Origin: Bacteroidales bacterium | GTDB taxonomy: Bacteria; Bacteroidota; Bacteroidia; Bacteroidales; Muribaculaceae | Reading direction: 5' to 3' | DNA: 7,020 nucleotides | Assembly (NCBI GenBank): GCA_004554255.1 | Contig: SFNC01000097.1 | Coordinates: 1-7,020 of the forward strand | Shown here: positions 5,891 through 7,020 of the stretch, in pieces | Position numbering within the stretch: position 1 is the stretch's first letter | Layout: the number at the start of each line of letters is the position of its first letter | Position numbers and translations under genes: made by a program | The notes under the pieces: generated by a model | Told to the model about the DNA's origin: nothing | Database searches by the model: none | Seen by the model: only the letters and a program-made list of their open reading frames with translations

Positions 5891-7012
5891 TTATTCAGCG
5901 TTTTCGGAGGCGGAGAACTCCATGAGGTATGCTTTGATGAACTCGTCTATGTCGCCGTCCATAACACCGCCCACATTGCTTGTCTGGTGGTTGGTGCGGT
6001 GGTCTTTGACGCGTCTGTCATCGAATACATAGCTGCGGATCTGGCTACCCCATTCAATTTTCATTTTGCCGGCCTCGATTTTAGCCTGCTCCTGCATGCG
6101 GTGCTGCAACTCCTTGTCGTACAGTATGGAACGCAGCTGACGCATGGCATTTTCCTTGTTCTTAGGCTGGTCGCGGGTCTCGGTATTTTCAATCAGAATT
6201 TCTTCCTGCTCACCGGTGTAGGGGTCGGTGAACTGGTAACGCAGACGCACGCCGGACTCTACCTTGTTCACGTTCTGACCACCAGCGCCGCCTGAGCGGA
6301 AGGTATCCCACGACACGCATGCCGGGTCTACTTTCACCTCTATGGTGTCGTCGACAAGGGGAGTTACGAAAACAGACGCGAACGATGTCATGCGCTTGCC
6401 CTGGGCGTTATACGGCGACACGCGCACCAGGCGGTGCACGCCGTTCTCGCTTTTCAGATATCCGTAAGCAAAATCACCTTCAATGTTGATGGTGCAGCTC
6501 TTTATGCCGGCCTCGTCGCCGTCCAGGATGTTTGCGATTGAAGTCTTGTATCCGTGTTTCTCGCACCAGCGCAGGTACATGCGCATCAGCATGGATGCCC
6601 AGTCCTGGCTCTCTGTGCCTCCGGCTCCGGAATTAATCTTGAGAACCACGCCGAGTTTGTCCTCCTCGCGTCGCAGCATATTTCTAAGCTCCAGGGCTTC
6701 AATACGTTCCATAGCGGTGGCGTAAAGTGCATCCAGTTCCTCCTCTTCAATAAGGCCTTCGCGGATGAATTCCATACCGGTAGACACCTCTTCTACAGCG
6801 GCTTCCACTTCTTCGTAGCCCTTGATCCATGCCTGCAGGTCCTTGATTTTCTTCATCTGTACCTGAGCCTCCTTGGGGTGCTCCCAGAAGTCGGGGACGT
6901 GGGTGCGCAGTTCTTCTTCCTCTACTTGTATACGTTTGCCGTCAATATCCAGGTAGCGGTGCAGGGCATCGCGGCGGTCAACGGCATCTTTTAATTGATC
7001 CTGAGTAATCAT
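5891..7012 (-). CDS. prfB: peptide chain release factor 2, without programmed frameshift
   Basis: RF2 recognises UGA and UAA stop codons on the ribosome and triggers peptide release. The 373-residue protein has the helical domain 1 (1-120), the segment INSGAGGTESQDWASML (126-142), the domain 2 decoding motif SPY (199-201, within RVSPYNAQGKRMTSF), the catalytic loop GGAGGQNVN (241-249) with GGQ at 244-246, and the C-terminal WGSQIRSYVFDDRRVKDHRT (321-340), which distinguishes RF2 from RF1. The decoding tripeptide is SPF in Escherichia coli, so the Phe is replaced by Tyr. Where E. coli prfB has its in-frame UGA (the L-D of RGYLD), this gene reads CTG GAT (Leu21-Asp22, 6947-6952) with no stop, so no +1 frameshift is needed. 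The ATG at 7010-7012 gives a family-like start. Only eight bases upstream are visible, so the promoter lies outside. The gene is first in the visible operon and ends in TAA. Confidence 0.98.
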   Translation of the reverse strand: MITQDQLKDAVDRRDALHRYLDIDGKRIQVEEEELRTHVPDFWEHPKEAQVQMKKIKDLQAWIKGYEEVEAAVEEVSTGMEFIREGLIEEEELDALYATAMERIEALELRNMLRREEDKLGVVLKINSGAGGTESQDWASMLMRMYLRWCEKHGYKTSIANILDGDEAGIKSCTINIEGDFAYGYLKSENGVHRLVRVSPYNAQGKRMTSFASVFVTPLVDDTIEVKVDPACVSWDTFRSGGAGGQNVNKVESGVRLRYQFTDPYTGEQEEILIENTETRDQPKNKENAMRQLRSILYDKELQHRMQEQAKIEAGKMKIEWGSQIRSYVFDDRRVKDHRTNHQTSNVGGVMDGDIDEFIKAYLMEFSASENAE

Positions 7013-7020
7013 ATTGTATA

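Noticed and set aside
6554..6994. 146-residue plus-strand open frame opposite prfB
   Set aside because: It lies wholly within the conserved prfB coding sequence. Its phenylalanine- and histidine-rich composition mirrors the Glu/Lys/Met-rich RF2 helices read backwards.
1..7020. tRNA, riboswitch, CRISPR array, insertion sequence or attachment site
   Set aside because: Coding sequence fills nearly the whole window. No direct repeat array, transposase motif, cloverleaf or conserved aptamer pattern was seen.

Overview
The window is a compact chromosomal segment from a Bacteroidota bacterium, most likely of the order Bacteroidales. A Muribaculaceae-like gut commensal is a guess, not a demonstrated placement. 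The evidence is the protein style (a release factor 2 with an SPY decoding motif and a long insert after GGQ, and a RarA beginning MALAPLAERLRP), AT-rich leaders without Shine-Dalgarno sequences, and moderate GC content. No phage, insertion sequence, CRISPR, tRNA or rRNA feature is visible.

All supported genes lie on the minus strand, so transcription runs from right to left. In that order they are: prfB (release factor 2), a small protein of unknown function, a short RluA-family pseudouridine synthase, fmt (methionyl-tRNA formyltransferase), rarA (AAA+ replication-associated ATPase), ptb (phosphate butyryltransferase) and buk (butyrate kinase). Gaps between genes are 9, 3, -1, 3, 20 and 12 bases, so the seven are very probably one transcription unit. 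A strong GC-rich hairpin at 153-189 follows buk and is the likely terminator. Beyond it, at the left edge, a further minus-strand frame carries a clear thioredoxin active site (WCGPC) and runs out of the window. It lacks an in-frame ATG.

The operon joins two themes. prfB, fmt and the pseudouridine synthase serve translation (termination, initiator tRNA formylation, RNA modification), and rarA serves replication-fork maintenance. ptb-buk is a catabolic pair that turns an acyl-CoA (butyryl-CoA or a branched relative) into the free acid plus ATP.

This is mostly housekeeping DNA and I do not see a new defence or mobile system. The points most worth a second look are: the small protein after prfB, whose C-terminal half reads like the end of a GH13 alpha-amylase; the roughly 65-residue basic tail on Buk; the SPY variant and lack of programmed frameshift in prfB; and the start-less thioredoxin frame. 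The ptb start is placed at the ATG at 2397, giving a 301-residue protein, rather than at an upstream in-frame TTG.
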